NCBI RefSeq assembly: GCF_035916875.1
Contig: NZ_JAXUHN010000031.1
Span: 1-24,573, forward strand
Length of the DNA stretch: 24,573 nt
DNA from: Methylomicrobium sp035916875
Lineage (GTDB): Bacteria > Pseudomonadota > Gammaproteobacteria > Methylococcales > Methylomonadaceae
Reading direction: 5' to 3'
Shown here: piece after piece, positions 23,083-24,573 of the stretch
How the letters are laid out: each line of letters begins with the position of its first letter
How positions within the stretch are numbered: the stretch's first letter is position 1
Program-made: the position numbers and the translations under genes
The notes under the pieces: model-generated
Database searches by the model: none
Told to the model about the DNA's origin: nothing
What the model saw: only the letters and a program-made list of their open reading frames with translations

Positions 23083-23187
23083 GCTCTCAAGCGCTTATCT
23101 ACAAGCCGCGGGGAATCCAAGTTTTGGCAACAGTGCATTAGAAGGCGATGTTTAAAAACAATGCATGAAGAACTTGTTGCTAGGCGC

Positions 23188-23388
23188 TTATCTGACCAAC
23201 TTTAAGGACTCCGGCTGATCCCGCAACGCCGCAGTAATTTCCCGTATCAGAGGACGAAAGCCGCCGTTATAGGCATTTTGTGACGCTGTCGCTTTACCTT
23301 CGGATGTTATCGGCCCGGTGGAGTTATTCCACGGCTGCCATCGCCGTATCGCTTCCGATTGCTTCTTTCGTCGTTCTCCGGTGTCCAC
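23188..23388 (-). CDS. Small basic hypothetical protein, possibly with a damaged start
   Basis: A 66-residue basic protein (ERRKKQSEAIRRWQPW, then TGPITSEGKATASQNAYNGG). I recall short proteins with the STGP-x-T-x-EGKA-x-x-S-x-NA pattern in many proteobacteria, with no function assigned. The GTG at 23388 is the first start in frame, but a much better signal, GGAGGGG followed by ATG, lies at 23401, 13 bases upstream and one base out of frame. The stretch between contains a GGG run. Loss of one G would join that ATG to this frame (MANA-VDTGERR). So the gene probably carries a 1-nt insertion. Confidence 0.5.
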   Translation of the reverse strand: MDTGERRKKQSEAIRRWQPWNNSTGPITSEGKATASQNAYNGGFRPLIREITAALRDQPESLKLVR

Positions 23389-23661
23389 CCGCGTTCGCCA
23401 TCGATCCCCTCCAATAGTTCGTTTGACCGATTGTTGATTTTTTCCGCGCGCGAAGGCTCAGCCTGTGTGCCGTTATTCACCTGCTGCGGCGGGCCACCAT
23501 ATTCTCATGCAGGTAGAAAAAAATGTGGCCAAAGCTAAAAAAAATCACAACATAGGATGAAAAGTCGTAATGACCTCTGGGACATCGCCGTATCATAAGT
23601 GTCTCGCAGAAAGTTGATTGGCGTTAAACTAAAAGCTTTTTAGAACCAGCAGGAAACAGAG
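23389..23661. other. Spacer containing the left end of the IS630 element
   Basis: No gene. The left terminal repeat of the IS630-family element should lie between about 23560 and 23640, but its partner is outside the window, so I cannot place it. A palindrome CTAAAAGCTTTTTAG occurs at about 23628. Confidence 0.4.
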
Positions 23662-24138
23662 TTGGCAAGGGTTGCCCGATTAGAACTATCAGAAAACGAT
23701 GACGCATGTTTGCAAGCCATTGTTAAAAAAGGATCAGATTGGCGAGAGCGAGAGCGTGCCGAGACGATTTTATTGCTCGCCTCGGGCGTCAGTGTAAAAG
23801 CCATCGGAAAGCAGCAAAGGATATGCCGTGAGGCGGTTCGAATTCGACGGCGTAAATGGCTGGAGTGTGGTTTGGCCAGCCTGCCAGATCAACCGCGGAG
23901 CGGGGCGCCCAGTAAACTGGCGGATGAACATCGCGAACAGATTCAGCAATGGGTTGAAGCGGAAGCCTTATCGTCAAGAAACATCTTGAGCCGATTAAAG
24001 GAAAAATACCAGATTGAGATGAGTGCGACGACCTTGCGAACCGAACTGAAGCGCTTAGGGTTTGTCTGGAAACGGACGCGCTACAGTTTAAAAAAAAGCG
24101 CGATGCCGAACGCTTCGAACAAGCCCGGCGCGACATAG
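23662..24138 (+). CDS. IS630-family transposase, OrfA part (HTH domain)
   Basis: The N-terminal 158 residues: a helix-turn-helix (about 15-75, ending RIRRRKWLECG), a linker LASLPDQPRSGAPSK with the typical RSGAP motif, and a second winged-helix segment (about 100-150) ending FVWKRTRYSLKK. It begins at TTG 23662 behind AGGAAACAG. The zero frame runs only 17 codons past a run of eight A (24090-24097), while the DDE domain continues in the -1 frame. The full enzyme should arise by frameshifting. Confidence 0.85.
   Translation: MARVARLELSENDDACLQAIVKKGSDWRERERAETILLLASGVSVKAIGKQQRICREAVRIRRRKWLECGLASLPDQPRSGAPSKLADEHREQIQQWVEAEALSSRNILSRLKEKYQIEMSATTLRTELKRLGFVWKRTRYSLKKSAMPNASNKPGAT
24090..24096 (+). 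promoter_or_regulatory. Programmed -1 frameshift site A AAA AAA
   Basis: The zero frame reads TTA AAA AAA AGC. A one-base slip back on the A run gives AAA AAA AAG CGC GAT and joins the HTH part to the DDE part (KKRDAERF). This is the canonical -1 slippery heptamer, and frameshift-joined transposases are known in the IS630 family. Confidence 0.75.
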
Positions 24139-24573
24139 CGGAATTGATCAAACAAGCGAATGCGGGCGAAATTGAACTGGCTTATGTGGATGAAGCGGGC
24201 TTTGCGCCGCAACCGCCGAACCGCTCAGCTTGGACGAAAAAGGGCGAAGTCCATGCCATCACAGCCAAGCGTAGCCAGCGACTGAATATCATTGGTGCTT
24301 TGCTATCATCGGGAAAGTTGGTGATGGCGAAACTGTGGCAGTCCGTGAACGGGTTATGGTTCTTCGGCTTTTTGATGGCATTGGCGCAAAGCGTCAGCAA
24401 AGCGCTCGTGGTGATTCTGGACAATGCTTCCGTTCATACCGCCAAAAAACTGAAGCCGTATTGGGAACTACTGGCCGAAAATGGGATGCGCTTTTATTTT
24501 CTACCTCCTTACAGTCCTGAGCTGAATCGGATTGAAATGCTATGGCGCAAAATGAAATACGAGTGGCTGCCAT
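24096..24573 (+). CDS. IS630-family transposase, OrfB part (DDE domain), partial
   Basis: The -1 frame carries the DDE_3 catalytic domain: first Asp in LAYVDEAGF, second in VVILDNASVH, and the Glu in YSPELNRIEMLW. It runs off the window at 24573 in WRKMKYEWLP, perhaps 20-30 residues before the natural end. It has no evident start of its own near 24096, supporting translation as a frameshift fusion with the upstream part. Confidence 0.85.

Larger units (their letters stand above)
23662..24573 (+). mobile_element. IS630-family insertion sequence (right end beyond the window)
   Basis: The two-frame transposase gene fills the right edge. The DDE triad is visible (VDEAGF, LDNASVH, PELNRIEMLW), and no stop, frameshift other than the A-run, or deletion was seen, so it looks potentially active. 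IS630 elements insert at TA dinucleotides. The ends could not be defined here. Confidence 0.8.

Noticed and set aside
23087..23187. Integron attC-like site (GTTGCTAGGCGC)
   Set aside because: The paired inverse core at the other end and the long imperfect stem expected of attC are not present.

Overview
The window looks like a degraded P4-type integrative element (genomic island) in a gammaproteobacterium. A broken P4-family integrase sits at the left edge. A seven-gene AlpA / primase zinc-domain / DUF3987 / helicase block on the minus strand sits at the right (about 14.8-19.7 kb). Integrase arm-type repeats and a second broken integrase follow at 20.4-21.0 kb. Chromosome-like genes then run to the right edge: a lipoprotein, a Gly-rich secreted protein, a zipper-less 'glycine zipper' lipoprotein, and an incoming IS630 element. 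The protein styles (Gly-rich protein with CxNPxGYYP repeats, type I R-M with AlbA_2 and YgjP-like partners) remind me of Methylococcales and related gammaproteobacteria, but I cannot fix the genus.

Layout. 1-0.4 kb: integrase C-terminal remnant. 0.45-0.54 kb: a GGCGAA repeat module. 0.9-2.1 kb: a stand-alone PD-(D/E)XK nuclease. 2.7-4.9 kb, minus strand: a three-gene operon of a Nudix hydrolase and two paralogous small 'MW' proteins of unknown function, one of them frameshifted by a 10-bp tandem duplication. 5.1-14.4 kb, plus strand: a compact type I restriction-modification operon, hsdM (with a 1-nt frameshift) - hsdS - AlbA_2/ATPase-like protein - hsdR - YgjP-like zinc peptidase. 14.4-14.7 kb: an IS256 transposase remnant. 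14.8-19.7 kb, minus strand: the island's replication/regulation block, with most genes joined by overlapping stop-start codons and ending at a clear intrinsic terminator. 19.6-20.6 kb: non-coding DNA dense in palindromes and repeats. From 20.6 kb: mobile-element debris and chromosome-like genes.

How the parts fit. The minus-strand block supplies regulation (AlpA) and probable replication functions (CHC2-type zinc domain, DUF3987 ATPase, XPB-like helicase). The cargo is defence-like: type I R-M with two accessory proteins, a lone nuclease and the Nudix/MW operon. The most interesting signal beyond genes is a repeat module built from 9-bp-phased GGCGAA units, a gap of about 34 bp, and a GCGAA-N-TTCGC palindrome. 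It occurs three times: left end, inside a coding gene at 16.9 kb, and right end in inverted orientation. It resembles the iteron organisation of P4-like ori/crr sites. A second signal is a shared GGTGTAT-type operator placed at both the alpA promoter region and the leader of the replication operon.

Several key genes are broken (integrases, hsdM, one MW gene), so the island is either decaying or partly switchable.
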